Of a stretch of DNA of 64,000 nucleotides, positions 26,639 through 36,017 are shown one piece after another; position 1 is the first letter of the stretch, and each line of letters opens with the position of its first letter. The notes under the pieces were generated by a model. It was not told the DNA's origin and searched no databases. It saw nothing but the letters and a program-made list of their open reading frames with translations. Both the position numbers and the translations under genes were made by a program. This DNA is from Alteribacillus iranensis (GTDB taxonomy: Bacteria; Bacillota; Bacilli; Bacillales; Marinococcaceae), in the NCBI RefSeq assembly GCF_900113025.1, contig NZ_FONT01000002.1, positions 211,460-275,459 on the forward strand. The letters run 5' to 3'.

Positions 26639-27343
26639 TTAATATGCAGAATAGATATGACCCGATAAGTTATTCATTGCTAATTCATAACTACATTGTA
26701 AGTGCTTGTACATGTATTCTTTTGCCTCCTCCGCTTTTCTTGCCTTTATAGATTCTGCGATGAGCATATGATAATTAGCAGCTCTCTCCTTCATACCGAA
26801 AATATTCTGGTGCTCTCTTCCTTGTCTGAGTACAACTCTGCTTTCTCTTAGTTCGGTTTGGAGATTCATATAAGAGGATAAGGCATAATTATTATGAGTA
26901 GCCTTTGCGATAAGAGTATGGAAATTAAGATCTTCTTCAATTATTGGTGAATTACTTTTAATAAGCTCTAACATGGTTATAGCCGAGTTATAGATAGCAT
27001 CTATTTCTTCCTGATATGCTATAGTTGCAGCACTTTTAGCAAACTCTGGTTCGATAATTATTCTGTATTCGATTAAGCGTAAAATGTTATAAATTTTTGA
27101 ATGAGAAGCATTTTCTTCACTTTCAGGGAGAGTCGATGAAACAAACGTTCCACTTCCTTGCTGAATTCGTACAAATCCTCTACTTTCTAATACTTTTAAA
27201 ACTTCTCTAGCTGTTGATACACTTACATTATATTTCTCAGACAGCTCTGGTAAAATTGGGAGCTTTTCACCCTTCGCCCAATTTCCTCGGAGGATCTGCT
27301 CTGTCATATTCTCCAGCATTTTTTGATACTGCGTTTTTTTCAT
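26639..27343 (-). CDS. GntR family regulator (FadR/FCD subfamily)
   Basis: A 234-residue regulator. N-terminal winged helix (LPELSEKYNVSVSTAREVLKVLESRGFV, about 27-54) and a C-terminal helical FCD domain. Among the usual metal-binding histidines, HTLIAKATHNN is clear. It is the first gene of the regulator, Ldh2, FAH, SDR operon and is divergent from the 2-hydroxyacid dehydrogenase at 27500. It probably controls both directions from the 156-base AT-rich gap between them. Confidence 0.88.
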   Translation of the reverse strand: MKKTQYQKMLENMTEQILRGNWAKGEKLPILPELSEKYNVSVSTAREVLKVLESRGFVRIQQGSGTFVSSTLPESEENASHSKIYNILRLIEYRIIIEPEFAKSAATIAYQEEIDAIYNSAITMLELIKSNSPIIEEDLNFHTLIAKATHNNYALSSYMNLQTELRESRVVLRQGREHQNIFGMKERAANYHMLIAESIKARKAEEAKEYMYKHLQCSYELAMNNLSGHIYSAY

Positions 27344-27499
27344 TATTTTTCACTCGCCTATTCATTTGATGTTTTAAATAATACATATGATGATTTTTTA
27401 TGTCAATATTATTTTTTATTTTCTAAAAATATTTATTGAAAATAAGAATACAAGTGTTTATTATGTTATTAACAGGCTTTAGGTGATAAAGGAGGAGTA

Positions 27500-28423
27500 A
27501 TGATGTTAGTTTATCTGAATGAAAACATTCACCCCGAAGCGATAACAGAATTAAAAAAACATGCAAAGATCACAAATGATCATATGAATACGGAAATTGA
27601 TGCAATCATTGTCCGTACTGAACCAGTAACCAGAGAAATGATGGAACATTCAAAAAATCTAAAAGTAATAGGTAAACATGGCATAGGATATGACAATATT
27701 GATATCGACGCAGCTCATGATCTAGGGATTTCTGTTGTATATACCCCTACAGCTAATTCGCAGTCAGTTGCTGAGTTAATTATCACCTTACTTCTAAATG
27801 TCACGAGGAATATTATCCCAAATCACAGAAGGTTAGTACAAGGAGAAACTCAAACAAATGCTCCTAATGACTTAATAGGTAATGAACTTCTTGGCAAAAA
27901 GATGGGATTCATAGGATTGGGGAATGTTGCATTACTTACAGGAGATATTCTCAGAAAAGGATTTTCTGTAGATTTGCTTGGGTACGACCCCTATGTGACA
28001 ACAGAAAAAGCAGCCAGTCATGGCATTACTAAAACTGAATCATTGCAAGAGATGCTACCTGAAGTCGACTTTATTAACGTTAGTGTCCCATTAACAGAGA
28101 GTACAAAGAATATTATTTCGATGAGAGAATTAAAAATGTGTAAAAAAAGTGCTATCCTCATTAATACATCTAGGGGCGGCACAGTAAATGAAAGGGATTT
28201 ATATGTAGCATTAAGCAACAATATTCTTAAAGCGGCAGCTAGTGATGTTTTTAATATAGAACCACCTAGAAAAGATCATCCTCTGCTCTCATTAGACAAT
28301 TTCATTGCAACGCCGCACATTGGCGCTTCAACAGATGAAGCTATGTACCGCATGGGAAAAACTGTGGTCCAAGAAGTAATATCCGTACTTAACGGAAAGA
28401 AAGCTAGTTATCAAGTGATATGA
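27500..28423 (+). CDS. D-2-hydroxyacid dehydrogenase (NAD-dependent)
   Basis: A 307-residue oxidoreductase of the SerA/PdxB family. NAD site FIGLGNVALLTGDILRK (about 137-153; the usual GxGxxG reads GLGNVA). The catalytic Arg is in INTSRGGTVNE, the Glu is near FNIEPP and the His is in ATPHIGASTDEA. It reduces a 2-keto acid or oxidises a D-2-hydroxy acid. It is preceded by AAAGGAGGAG and transcribed away from the GntR regulator. Together with the Ldh2 enzyme on the other side it could interconvert stereoisomers of one hydroxy acid. Confidence 0.9.
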   Translation: MMLVYLNENIHPEAITELKKHAKITNDHMNTEIDAIIVRTEPVTREMMEHSKNLKVIGKHGIGYDNIDIDAAHDLGISVVYTPTANSQSVAELIITLLLNVTRNIIPNHRRLVQGETQTNAPNDLIGNELLGKKMGFIGLGNVALLTGDILRKGFSVDLLGYDPYVTTEKAASHGITKTESLQEMLPEVDFINVSVPLTESTKNIISMRELKMCKKSAILINTSRGGTVNERDLYVALSNNILKAAASDVFNIEPPRKDHPLLSLDNFIATPHIGASTDEAMYRMGKTVVQEVISVLNGKKASYQVI

Positions 28424-28454
28424 TAAGAACATAAAAATAAAGTCAATCTATCAG

Positions 28455-28590
28455 GTGATTGGAAGATAGATCTTCAGTCACTATTTCAGCAGACACTCAA
28501 GGGTAATGTCGTTCTACGTGCTTAAGATGTTTCGTCCGACCTTGTATGCAAACTAAAAAGTAACCTATCTCTCTCCTGATAGGCTACTTT
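28455..28590. terminator. Two hairpins between convergent genes
   Basis: GTGATTGGAAGAT-AG-ATCTTCAGTCAC at 28455-28481 follows the dehydrogenase. AGTAACCTATC...GATAGGCTACT at about 28557-28586 has T-rich runs on both sides and can terminate transcripts from both strands, in particular the lipoprotein gene on the minus strand (tail TTTTTAG). Confidence 0.7.
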
Positions 28591-28601
28591 CGTTTTCATT
28601 C

Positions 28602-29720
28602 CTATTCGTTTATCTCAAATTCGATAACTTGTTCTTCAGAAGTCTGGTCGTAGGACTCGGAATTCATAGAGGAGCTGATGGTCAGTCTTACTTTCTCCAC
28701 GTCAGCTAATGGTGTGCTGAACACAGCTCCTTGTTCACCTTCTTTATGAACTTTTCCATAATACTCACTGTCTTCGGCTTCATCGTAATCGATGAAATCG
28801 CTCATAGCGAGATCGACTTTTTCTTGTTTTCCGTCTGCAAAGACGACAGCTTCTTGAATTCCGTAAAAAGTGATGTCTTCTTCCGAAGTATTTTTAGCCG
28901 TATAATTGATATAGATATATTCCAATTCTTCCCCGACCTCTTTGTCGGTCGTCATGCTAATTCTGTTTTGTTCCTCTGCTGGGAGGTTGGCTACTTTCTT
29001 AAAGGAAAGTTCGTTTAGCGTAAATTGAATGGGCTCCACATCGTATGCTTCATCTTCGGCAATCACCTGGACGACTTCACTGTCTACGGTTTGTTCTTCT
29101 GTTTCTTCAACGGATACGGCCTCGGCCTCTCCACTGCCAAACATGTCTTCTAGATTTGTGTAATTGGCAAAAATGGTCTCTGCCAAATTTTCATCATCTA
29201 CAATTTTATAAGACCCGTCTTCGTCTTCTTCTAAGGTTAATTCGACCGTACGAGTTGTCATGTTAGCATCTTCGTCAGTGAGATAGTCCATTAACGTTTC
29301 TTGGACGAGGTCTTCATATGCCTGTTCGGACTCCTCTGTTTGCTCTTCAAACGCACTAGCCAGAGCCAAAGGCATGACCTCAGCAATCGTTTTTGAAAAA
29401 GCGTGAGCAAAATCCACAGAAGTAATGTCTGTTTTTACGACGGCTTTTCCTTCTTCTTCAGAAACAACTTCAGGACTTTCGTATTCATACCCATTGGAGA
29501 TAGCGTCTATCATCTCCGCTGTCATTTCTTCATCCTCTAGTCCCTCTTCATCCATAGTTAGACTTTCTTCTCCACCGGCGACAAAAGAACCTGCTGCTTC
29601 CAAATCACCACTTTGAATCGCCGACAAGTAGCCATCTACTGTTTGATCAGGACTCTCCGTCCCACACCCCGCTAAAATAAATACCCATAAAGACATGCAT
29701 ACTATCACGTTTCGTTTCAT
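28602..29720 (-). CDS. Acidic lipoprotein with DUF4352/DUF5105-like layout
   Basis: A 372-residue extracellular lipoprotein of unknown function. The lipobox ILAGC gives a lipidated Cys at 19. Residues about 25-190 resemble an NTF2-like fold (TVDGYLSAIQSGDLEAAGSFV at the start). An acidic linker rich in Glu (205-225) follows. The last 140 residues resemble DUF4352-type immunoglobulin-like domains (YIYINYTAKNTSEEDITFYG). Such proteins are common on Bacillaceae membranes. It is monocistronic and shows no link to its metabolic neighbours. Confidence 0.75.
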   Translation of the reverse strand: MKRNVIVCMSLWVFILAGCGTESPDQTVDGYLSAIQSGDLEAAGSFVAGGEESLTMDEEGLEDEEMTAEMIDAISNGYEYESPEVVSEEEGKAVVKTDITSVDFAHAFSKTIAEVMPLALASAFEEQTEESEQAYEDLVQETLMDYLTDEDANMTTRTVELTLEEDEDGSYKIVDDENLAETIFANYTNLEDMFGSGEAEAVSVEETEEQTVDSEVVQVIAEDEAYDVEPIQFTLNELSFKKVANLPAEEQNRISMTTDKEVGEELEYIYINYTAKNTSEEDITFYGIQEAVVFADGKQEKVDLAMSDFIDYDEAEDSEYYGKVHKEGEQGAVFSTPLADVEKVRLTISSSMNSESYDQTSEEQVIEFEINE

Positions 29721-29899
29721 CCTGTGTCCCTCTTTCTCTTGTTGTTCCAGTATGTACCCTTATTCTTATTGTATAGGATAGAAATCTATTTTCCTAGTCA
29801 ATTTTTCATAGTTTATTTGTCGCATAAGCCTTTCTATTTTGAAAAGAACATCACCTAGCTTCTTAGAACAGAGAAAAACGTGTATGGTAAACTTCCCGT

Positions 29900-30290
29900 A
29901 AAAAGGAGGTAGAGTGTAACTCAGATGGAACCTTACCATGACATCCCGAAACCCTGGGCATGGAGCACTTTCTCCTTGTTTTCCAATGATTTCTTGTCGT
30001 ATGAACTCTCCATAGAACGTATTTTTAATAGAATCATCCATTTCCTTGTCTCATGAAGCTTTCATGGAGCAGGTTTCTCCTTCGTTTCATCTCTTTTTGG
30101 TTCTATGAACCCCTGAAACCCTTGTCATGATGCACTTTCTTTTTGTTTCCAAGCAATTTCTTGTCGTATGAACCCTTCATGGAACATGTTTTCAGTAGAA
30201 TCATCGATTTATTTGTTCCATAAAGCCTCCATGGAGTAGGTTTTTCCTAGATTTCACTTTTCTTTTGTCTCATAAACCCAGATGATAGGA
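29900..30290. repeat. Tandem array of about 52-bp units with 167-bp higher-order period
   Basis: Six imperfect units begin CATGGAGCA or a close variant at 29959, 30011, 30063, 30126, 30178 and 30230. The steps are 52, 52, 63, 52 and 52 bases, so a three-unit block of 167 bases is repeated (29948-30114 and 30115-30281). Each unit ends near TTTCTTGTC-(T/G)(C/T)ATGAACCCTT, which with the next CATGG can pair as ATGAA/TTCAT. A 91-codon frame on the minus strand (29766-30041) crosses the array and looks spurious. The rest of 29721-29900 is plain. Confidence 0.75.
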
Positions 30291-30292
30291 CA

Positions 30293-30817
30293 TTGACCAG
30301 TAGTTTAATAATAAAACACCGGACTCGTGAATACTCTTTATACAAAAAGGGGAGTCCCGTCATCAGACATCAAGGTATCCTCACAATCGCGATCATCTTC
30401 TTATTTCTGTTGTTCGGTATGTTTGCTTTCTTTTCTCTTGTGAGATCACCGAGTGAACAAGCTAAGAATACTGTTGCATCTTTCTATGATTACGAGCAAG
30501 AAGGCGACTTTGCCCAATCTTGGGATTTGTTCCACTCTGACATGAAAAATAAATTTACGAAAGGACACTACATTCAAGACCGTGCTCACGTTTTTATGAA
30601 TCACTTTGATGTTTCTACTTTTTCGTATGAAATCGGGGAACCAGAAAAATTAAAAGAATGGCAGATGGAAAAAAACTCGACTCCTCTAGAGGAAGTGTAT
30701 CAGGTGAACGTGATTCAAACCTTTAAAGGAAAATACGGCAACTTTGATATCTCACAGGACGTGTTTGCCGTGAAAGAAGACGACGAGTGGACAATACTGT
30801 GGGATTATAAGAAATAG
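30293..30817 (+). CDS. Hypothetical membrane-anchored protein, NTF2-like ectodomain
   Basis: A protein of up to 174 residues. One N-terminal membrane helix (LTIAIIFLFLLFGMFAFFSL) is followed by an outside domain beginning EQAKNTVASFYDYEQEGDFAQSWDLFHSDMK. That pattern resembles DUF4878/NTF2-like lipoprotein domains. The start is uncertain: the longest frame opens at TTG 30293 with little ribosome-site support, while AAGGGGAG lies at about 30349-30356 just before GTC-ATC. No ATG or GTG serves it, so an uncommon start codon near 30365 is possible. Function unknown. Confidence 0.65.
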   Translation: MTSSLIIKHRTREYSLYKKGSPVIRHQGILTIAIIFLFLLFGMFAFFSLVRSPSEQAKNTVASFYDYEQEGDFAQSWDLFHSDMKNKFTKGHYIQDRAHVFMNHFDVSTFSYEIGEPEKLKEWQMEKNSTPLEEVYQVNVIQTFKGKYGNFDISQDVFAVKEDDEWTILWDYKK

Positions 30818-30906
30818 ATACTTTCCACTCGGGAACGTACGAGTTAAACAAACGTTTGATTGATAATCTTAAAGGGATGTAAGCACGGCTTGGTGCATCA
30901 TCCTTT

Positions 30907-32481
30907 CTACTTTTCGCCCATCCATTCTTTCACTTTATCTTCATACTTCTCCATCCATCTTCTATGAAAATACATCGCTCCGGTTCTCCTGATGAAAAAA
31001 TCAGCGGGAGTGACTGCCATTTCATGATCGATGGAATATTTCAGCTGCGCGAATGTGAGGAGGTCTGACTCGTTCCAGCCCTTCTGTTGTCGCGTTTCAT
31101 TTATGATCGAAAATAATGAAGAGACATTCGAGCCGTAGCGTCTGGCTAGAAACGCTGCATGTTCTGTACGTAATTCGAGCTTGATTCCTTCTTCTGTTTT
31201 TTCTTGAACAAAGTGCTCGAACTTCTCATATCCGCCTATGTCGCCGCCTGATATCGGAATGGATGTTGTCATGCTTGGGGAAAAGAGTTTGTAGCGTTCC
31301 TTTTTAAATTTATCAGCGATTAGGTCGACAATCATTTCTGCCATTTTCCGGTAGCCGGTTAGCTTTCCGCCAGCGATCGCGATCAGACCGGAGGGAGATT
31401 CCCAGATTTCATCTTTTCTCGAGATGTCAGATGGTGTTTTTCCTGCTTCTTCTATCAACGGGCGCACTCCTGCCCAACTTGATTCCACGTCTCCGTCTGT
31501 CAGTGAAAGCGTTGGAAATATGTACGATACCGCTTGGAGAATATAAACCCGGTCTTCGTTTGTGACATGGGGATTAGCTGGATCGTCCGTATATGTCGTA
31601 TCTGTCGTTCCTACGTACGTCTTGCCTTCTCTCGGAATTGCGAACAGCATGCGTCCATCGCTGTTATCAAAATAAATCGCTTGCCGCAGAGGAAAAACGC
31701 TTTGATCAAACACAAGATGAACGCCTTTTGTTAAACAGAGAAACTTTCTCTGTTTGGATTGATCTTTTTCCCGCAAGACATCCACCCATGGCCCAGCGGC
31801 ATTCACGACTTTTCTCGCACGAATGACAACGTTGTTTCCGTTCAGCTGGTCGGTCACATGGACTCCAGCCACTTGCCGTCCGTCATAGATAAAACCGTCC
31901 GCTCTCGCATAATTCACGGCTTTTGCTCCGAATTGTACCGCTTTTTTGATGACCTCGATTGTTAAGCGAGCGTCGTCGGTGCGGTATTCCACGTAACACC
32001 CCGCCCCTTGTAATCCTTCCTTCTTTAAAAGAGGCTCTTTCGCTAAAGCTTCCTCTCTTGATAGCATCACTCTACGTTCGTTCCGATTCACGCCAGCCAA
32101 AAAATCATACAGCCGTAATCCGAGCGCTGTCCTCCTTTTTCCTAACGATCCATCGGCATACATAGGAAGTAACATCCACGCGGGTGTCGTCACATGGGGT
32201 CCATTTTCATAAACAATCGCCCGCTCTTTCCCGACGTCGGCTACCATTTTCACTTCTCCTTGTTTCAAATAACGGAGACCTCCGTGGACAAGCTTCGTGG
32301 ATCGGCTCGAAGTACCCGCCGCAAAATCCTGCATCTCTACTAACGCCACGGTCATCCCCCGGCTCGCCGCATCCAACGCAATCCCCGCTCCCGTGATCCC
32401 GCCGCCAATGACAAGCAAATCATGGGTTTGCCGGCCCATGTGCCGAAGAATCTCACCTCGCTCCAAGCTTGAAAAACGCAC
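30907..32481 (-). CDS. glpD: Glycerol-3-phosphate dehydrogenase (FAD, aerobic)
   Basis: About 524 residues. A membrane-associated flavoenzyme oxidising sn-glycerol 3-phosphate to dihydroxyacetone phosphate and passing electrons to quinone. FAD-binding motif LLVIGGGITGAGIALDAASRG (about 23-43) followed by GTSSRSTKLVHGGLRYL, the family signature. GMYADGSLGK-type and TKGVHLV segments are also typical. I prefer the GTG at 32481 over TTG 32484 because GGGAGGAG gives better spacing to it. The enzyme would also return DHAP from glycerol into glycolysis, the same triose phosphate expected from the aldolase pathway at 40 kb. Confidence 0.95.
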   Translation of the reverse strand: MRFSSLERGEILRHMGRQTHDLLVIGGGITGAGIALDAASRGMTVALVEMQDFAAGTSSRSTKLVHGGLRYLKQGEVKMVADVGKERAIVYENGPHVTTPAWMLLPMYADGSLGKRRTALGLRLYDFLAGVNRNERRVMLSREEALAKEPLLKKEGLQGAGCYVEYRTDDARLTIEVIKKAVQFGAKAVNYARADGFIYDGRQVAGVHVTDQLNGNNVVIRARKVVNAAGPWVDVLREKDQSKQRKFLCLTKGVHLVFDQSVFPLRQAIYFDNSDGRMLFAIPREGKTYVGTTDTTYTDDPANPHVTNEDRVYILQAVSYIFPTLSLTDGDVESSWAGVRPLIEEAGKTPSDISRKDEIWESPSGLIAIAGGKLTGYRKMAEMIVDLIADKFKKERYKLFSPSMTTSIPISGGDIGGYEKFEHFVQEKTEEGIKLELRTEHAAFLARRYGSNVSSLFSIINETRQQKGWNESDLLTFAQLKYSIDHEMAVTPADFFIRRTGAMYFHRRWMEKYEDKVKEWMGEK

Positions 32482-32628
32482 CAAAATCTCCTCCCTATCC
32501 CGAATAAAAATTAGTTACATAAAAACATATGTCGCGCCGCAGAAATAAAGCACCCGCCAAGGACAGGTGCTGTGTGTGTATGCGAGACAGAGATACACAG
32601 AAACGTTTATAATTTATGGTAAAAATGT
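32482..32628 (-). promoter_or_regulatory. glpD leader with terminator-like hairpin
   Basis: AGCACCTGTCC-TTGG-CGGGTGCT followed by TTATTTC lies at about 32549-32572 on the minus strand. It sits between the MFS stop and glpD. It may end the MFS transcript or act as a conditional terminator in a glpD leader, as in B. subtilis where GlpP relieves termination. A cre-like AGAAACGTTTATAA is at 32599-32612. Confidence 0.45.
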
Positions 32629-33849
32629 TTAAGCTGTCTTCGGAACTTCTATCTTCTTGTTCGTCCCCGACTTTATCCCTGTTATGATTAAGAAAATACT
32701 GGCTACTCCCAGGATTATAATAGGAAGACTCCAACTGTTTGTTATATCATGTATAAACCCTAACAATATCGGGCCAACCGCTGCGATGAAATAGCCAATA
32801 GATTGGGCCATTCCAGACATTTGAGCCGTTTCTTGTCCATCGTTTGTTCGCAAACTAAAAAACATCATGCACAAACTAAACGCCGCCCCACAGGCACCTC
32901 CAATACATATAATCGCTAAGGCAATGATGATTGGATTTCCCACTAGAAGGCCACCGACCCCAAAAATAATTATTACGCCAATTATCGCACTCAATAGTCT
33001 TTGATCCTTCAATTTTTCTGCGATCAGTGGAGTAATAAATGTAAAGGGGACAAATGCCATTTGCAGCAGAGATAGCATCCAACCTGCTACATCAGAAGGA
33101 TATCCAAAGCTTTTCAGTATATCCGGGAGCCAAGACACCATGGTGAAAAAAACCATGGATTGAATTCCCATATATAAGGTAATATTCCATGCTAATGGTG
33201 ATTTCCAGACATTATTTTGCACTGTAGGACCGGCGTCTTTTCCTTTTCTTATCCCTGTTTTGTTCCTAAGTTGCGGGATCCAACAGAGTAAAGCGATGAT
33301 CGACAACATCGTCCAAGCTAGCAAAGAGCCCCGCCATCCCCATTCTGACATCCGTGACAACGGGACGCTAACCCCTGCTGCCAGAGCACCAAGTATATAC
33401 ATACATACTGCATAAAGTCCCGTGTACAGTCCAATGTGAGATGGGAATTTTAACTTAATTAATCCAGGTAATAGAACATTTCCAAACGTTATAGCTACCC
33501 CGATCAGCGCGGTCCCTGACATTAATAAAACCACATCAGATAACGTACGTACGATCAAGCCGATTATTAGTAATAGAAAGGAATAAAAAATGGTCCATTC
33601 CATACCAAGACGTTTTGCAACTACATATACAAAGGGAGATACGAGAAAAAAGGCTAATAATGGTATAGTGGTAAGACTCCCGGCTATTGTATGGTTAATC
33701 CCTAGATCATCCCGAATTTGTGACAATAATGACCCAACCGAGGTTAAAGGTACCCGCAGATTGGAAGAGATGAATAGAATTCCGATTAACAATGACCACC
33801 GAGCAATTTTGCTTTCTTGATTTTGGATGTGAATAGCGTCCTGTTTCAA
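32629..33849 (-). CDS. MFS transporter, CynX/NimT family
   Basis: A 406-residue major facilitator with 12 predicted helices. The opening SSNLRVPLTSVGSLLSQIRDDLG after helix 1 is typical of CynX/NimT-type transporters (cyanate, nitroimidazole and similar small molecules). GMAQSIGYFIAAVGPILLGFIHD matches the region before helix 11. Substrate unknown. It is a single gene between the lactate permease and glpD and shows no clear operon partner. Confidence 0.88.
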   Translation of the reverse strand: MKQDAIHIQNQESKIARWSLLIGILFISSNLRVPLTSVGSLLSQIRDDLGINHTIAGSLTTIPLLAFFLVSPFVYVVAKRLGMEWTIFYSFLLLIIGLIVRTLSDVVLLMSGTALIGVAITFGNVLLPGLIKLKFPSHIGLYTGLYAVCMYILGALAAGVSVPLSRMSEWGWRGSLLAWTMLSIIALLCWIPQLRNKTGIRKGKDAGPTVQNNVWKSPLAWNITLYMGIQSMVFFTMVSWLPDILKSFGYPSDVAGWMLSLLQMAFVPFTFITPLIAEKLKDQRLLSAIIGVIIIFGVGGLLVGNPIIIALAIICIGGACGAAFSLCMMFFSLRTNDGQETAQMSGMAQSIGYFIAAVGPILLGFIHDITNSWSLPIIILGVASIFLIITGIKSGTNKKIEVPKTA

Positions 33850-33975
33850 AGATACTCTCTCCCATGATAATGGTAACGATCCTATTTAGTTTAGGGCAGA
33901 GAGGAAAGTTAGTTCTTTTTGAAAGATATTCTTTATCTTCTTTTTCTACCATTCCTTTCCCCTTTTCCTAGTCAA

Positions 33976-35790
33976 TTATTTTGAGCCAGTCTTACTGTAC
34001 ATATTAGCAGAACCGGGTTTGGAATCAAGGTAGGGTTCCTTCTTGTAATATCCTCTATTTACGAAAATGGCAATGAAAATAGTCCCCAGGACAGCTGAAA
34101 TCACGAGCGTCCCTGCATTTAATCCGATCCCCACTAGTATAACGTAGCCGATGGCACCCGTCATAAGGATATAATAGGTTGCGGGGATGAGCACTTTCCT
34201 TATAATATTTCCTTCTCTTCCAACTAAACCAACTGCCGCTGAAGCCATGATTACATTATGAACACTAAACATGTTTCCAGCTGCTGCACCAACACTCTGA
34301 AGTGCGACTATCCATGCCGGCGTTAAATTCGAGCTTAGGGCCATTTCTACTTGAAATTGGCTAAACATTAAGTTACTGAATACGTTGCTCCCAGCAAGAA
34401 ATGCTCCCATGGCACCAATAACTGGAGCAATAAAAGCCCACGAGTTACCAGCAAAAAATGTTAAACCGCTGGCGAGAGTCGATGGAATACTTTCAAATCC
34501 TGCTGCACCGCCGCCACTTTGTAAAAAGACTTGAACCATAGGAACCGCGAATATTAAGGAAGCCGCCGCTGCCCCAATTGTTACAACAGATGAGTTTAAT
34601 GCCTTTTTATAGGTAGGCCACTTGATCCCATGCAGCCAAATTGTAAGAATGGAAACGGTTACAAAAATGGTACCAGGGGACGCTAATAGATCAATACCTG
34701 TACTAATGTCGGTGCCAAAAAGATTATTAATTTCTATGGTCGTATTCCCTAGCCAAGAAGACACAGGCAAAAAGGATACGTTACTTATAAATAACAGAGC
34801 AGCCATGATTATATAGGGAAGCCACGATTTAAATGTAGAAAAGGAAGCAATCTTCTCTTCTTCTACTTCCAAAACTCCAATCCAATCTTTCTCCCAATTG
34901 GATTTATCACCAAACTGCCACACCTTATCCTTCGGCATAAACCATCCTTTTTTCGCCGCTATTATCGCCGGTATAAGTCCCAAAAGGCCACCGAATAAGG
35001 AAGGGAACTCAGGACCTAGAAACATCCCTGACAGAATATAAGGTACTGAGACGCACACCCCTCCGAAAATAGCGAACTTCCACGCCCCAAATCCCTCTTT
35101 AAATGATTTGTTTTTTCCAAAAAAGCCACAGAGCAGTACGACCATGAATAAAGGCACTAAAACTCCCACTGATCCGTGGATGATCGCTACTTTTTCTCCC
35201 ATATCTAAAAGGAACTGATCCCAGGAGGTAACATTCAAAACGGAATTAATTTCCTCATTTTTACCGCCTCCTAGTCCATCACTAACGCCAATCCAAATAG
35301 GAGCTCCTGCTGCCCCAAAGGATACCGAGGTACTTTGAAAAATCATTACCATCAAAGCCGCAGACATTGCCGGAAATCCTAGAGCTACTAATATCGATCC
35401 AACTACTGCTCCTGTAGATCCATACCCCGCAGCACCTTCTAAAAAAGCCCCGAAGATCCACAAGAGAATGATCACTTGAATTCTTCTGTCTTGTGTGACC
35501 CCAGTGATACTTTGTCTAATAACACCCAAGGCACCACTCTCTTTTAGTGTGTTGAGTAAAAGCAATGCCCCAAACACGATATACAAAATACTGAATACGG
35601 TAGTGAGCCCGTCAACACTAGCAGCCGATACTTGATCAATAGGTACCTTCCATACAAACATGGAGATAAATAAAACAGATATAAACGCTAACAACATGGA
35701 AGTTCTTGCTGTCCAACGTAAGATGACCAGGAAAAAAAACAATATAGCTATTGGGATAATTCCAATAATACACAGCATCCATAAATCCAT
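33976..35790 (-). CDS. lctP: L-lactate permease family transporter
   Basis: A 604-residue LctP/LldP family permease with about 13-14 helices. Signature segments: LEGAAGYGSTGAVVGSILVALGFPA (about 108-132) and the mirrored GAMGAFLAGSNVFSNLMFSQFQ (about 455-476). The frame is open to 35844, but the ATG at 35790 has GGGGGGAAG before it and matches the family N-terminus. It imports lactate or glycolate with protons. A LarA-like racemase system is encoded 8 kb away, which makes a lactate link tempting, though they are separate units. Confidence 0.92.
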   Translation of the reverse strand: MDLWMLCIIGIIPIAILFFFLVILRWTARTSMLLAFISVLFISMFVWKVPIDQVSAASVDGLTTVFSILYIVFGALLLLNTLKESGALGVIRQSITGVTQDRRIQVIILLWIFGAFLEGAAGYGSTGAVVGSILVALGFPAMSAALMVMIFQSTSVSFGAAGAPIWIGVSDGLGGGKNEEINSVLNVTSWDQFLLDMGEKVAIIHGSVGVLVPLFMVVLLCGFFGKNKSFKEGFGAWKFAIFGGVCVSVPYILSGMFLGPEFPSLFGGLLGLIPAIIAAKKGWFMPKDKVWQFGDKSNWEKDWIGVLEVEEEKIASFSTFKSWLPYIIMAALLFISNVSFLPVSSWLGNTTIEINNLFGTDISTGIDLLASPGTIFVTVSILTIWLHGIKWPTYKKALNSSVVTIGAAAASLIFAVPMVQVFLQSGGGAAGFESIPSTLASGLTFFAGNSWAFIAPVIGAMGAFLAGSNVFSNLMFSQFQVEMALSSNLTPAWIVALQSVGAAAGNMFSVHNVIMASAAVGLVGREGNIIRKVLIPATYYILMTGAIGYVILVGIGLNAGTLVISAVLGTIFIAIFVNRGYYKKEPYLDSKPGSANMYSKTGSK

Positions 35791-35910
35791 TTTCTTCCCC
35801 CCTCTGAAAAAACATTTTCTACCTTTGTTCCTTGATGACATCACGGCATTTCAAATATTCCGTAAATTGTAAATAACGCCGCTAGTCAGACGAACAATGA
35901 ATAAACGGAA

Positions 35911-35966
35911 GGGCATGACATACTGACTAACATATCTAGAAATCAGCGTCAGTTTACATCATGCCC
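35911..35966 (-). terminator. Long hairpin after the cupin gene
   Basis: GGGCATGATGTAAACTGAC on the minus strand pairs with GTCAGTATGTCATGCCC, giving about 15 paired bases with small bulges. It lies 50 bases past the cupin stop and likely ends that transcript. Confidence 0.65.
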
Positions 35967-36017
35967 TGTGTCCCCATTAAATTCTAGCAACCCTGTACTC
36001 TTACAATCTATCGCTAT

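Noticed and set aside
29766-30041. 91-codon frame on the minus strand
   Set aside because: It crosses the tandem repeat array, has no ribosome site and no recognisable features.
29948-30281. CRISPR array
   Set aside because: Units are imperfect along their whole length, without constant repeats separated by unique spacers, and no cas genes are near.
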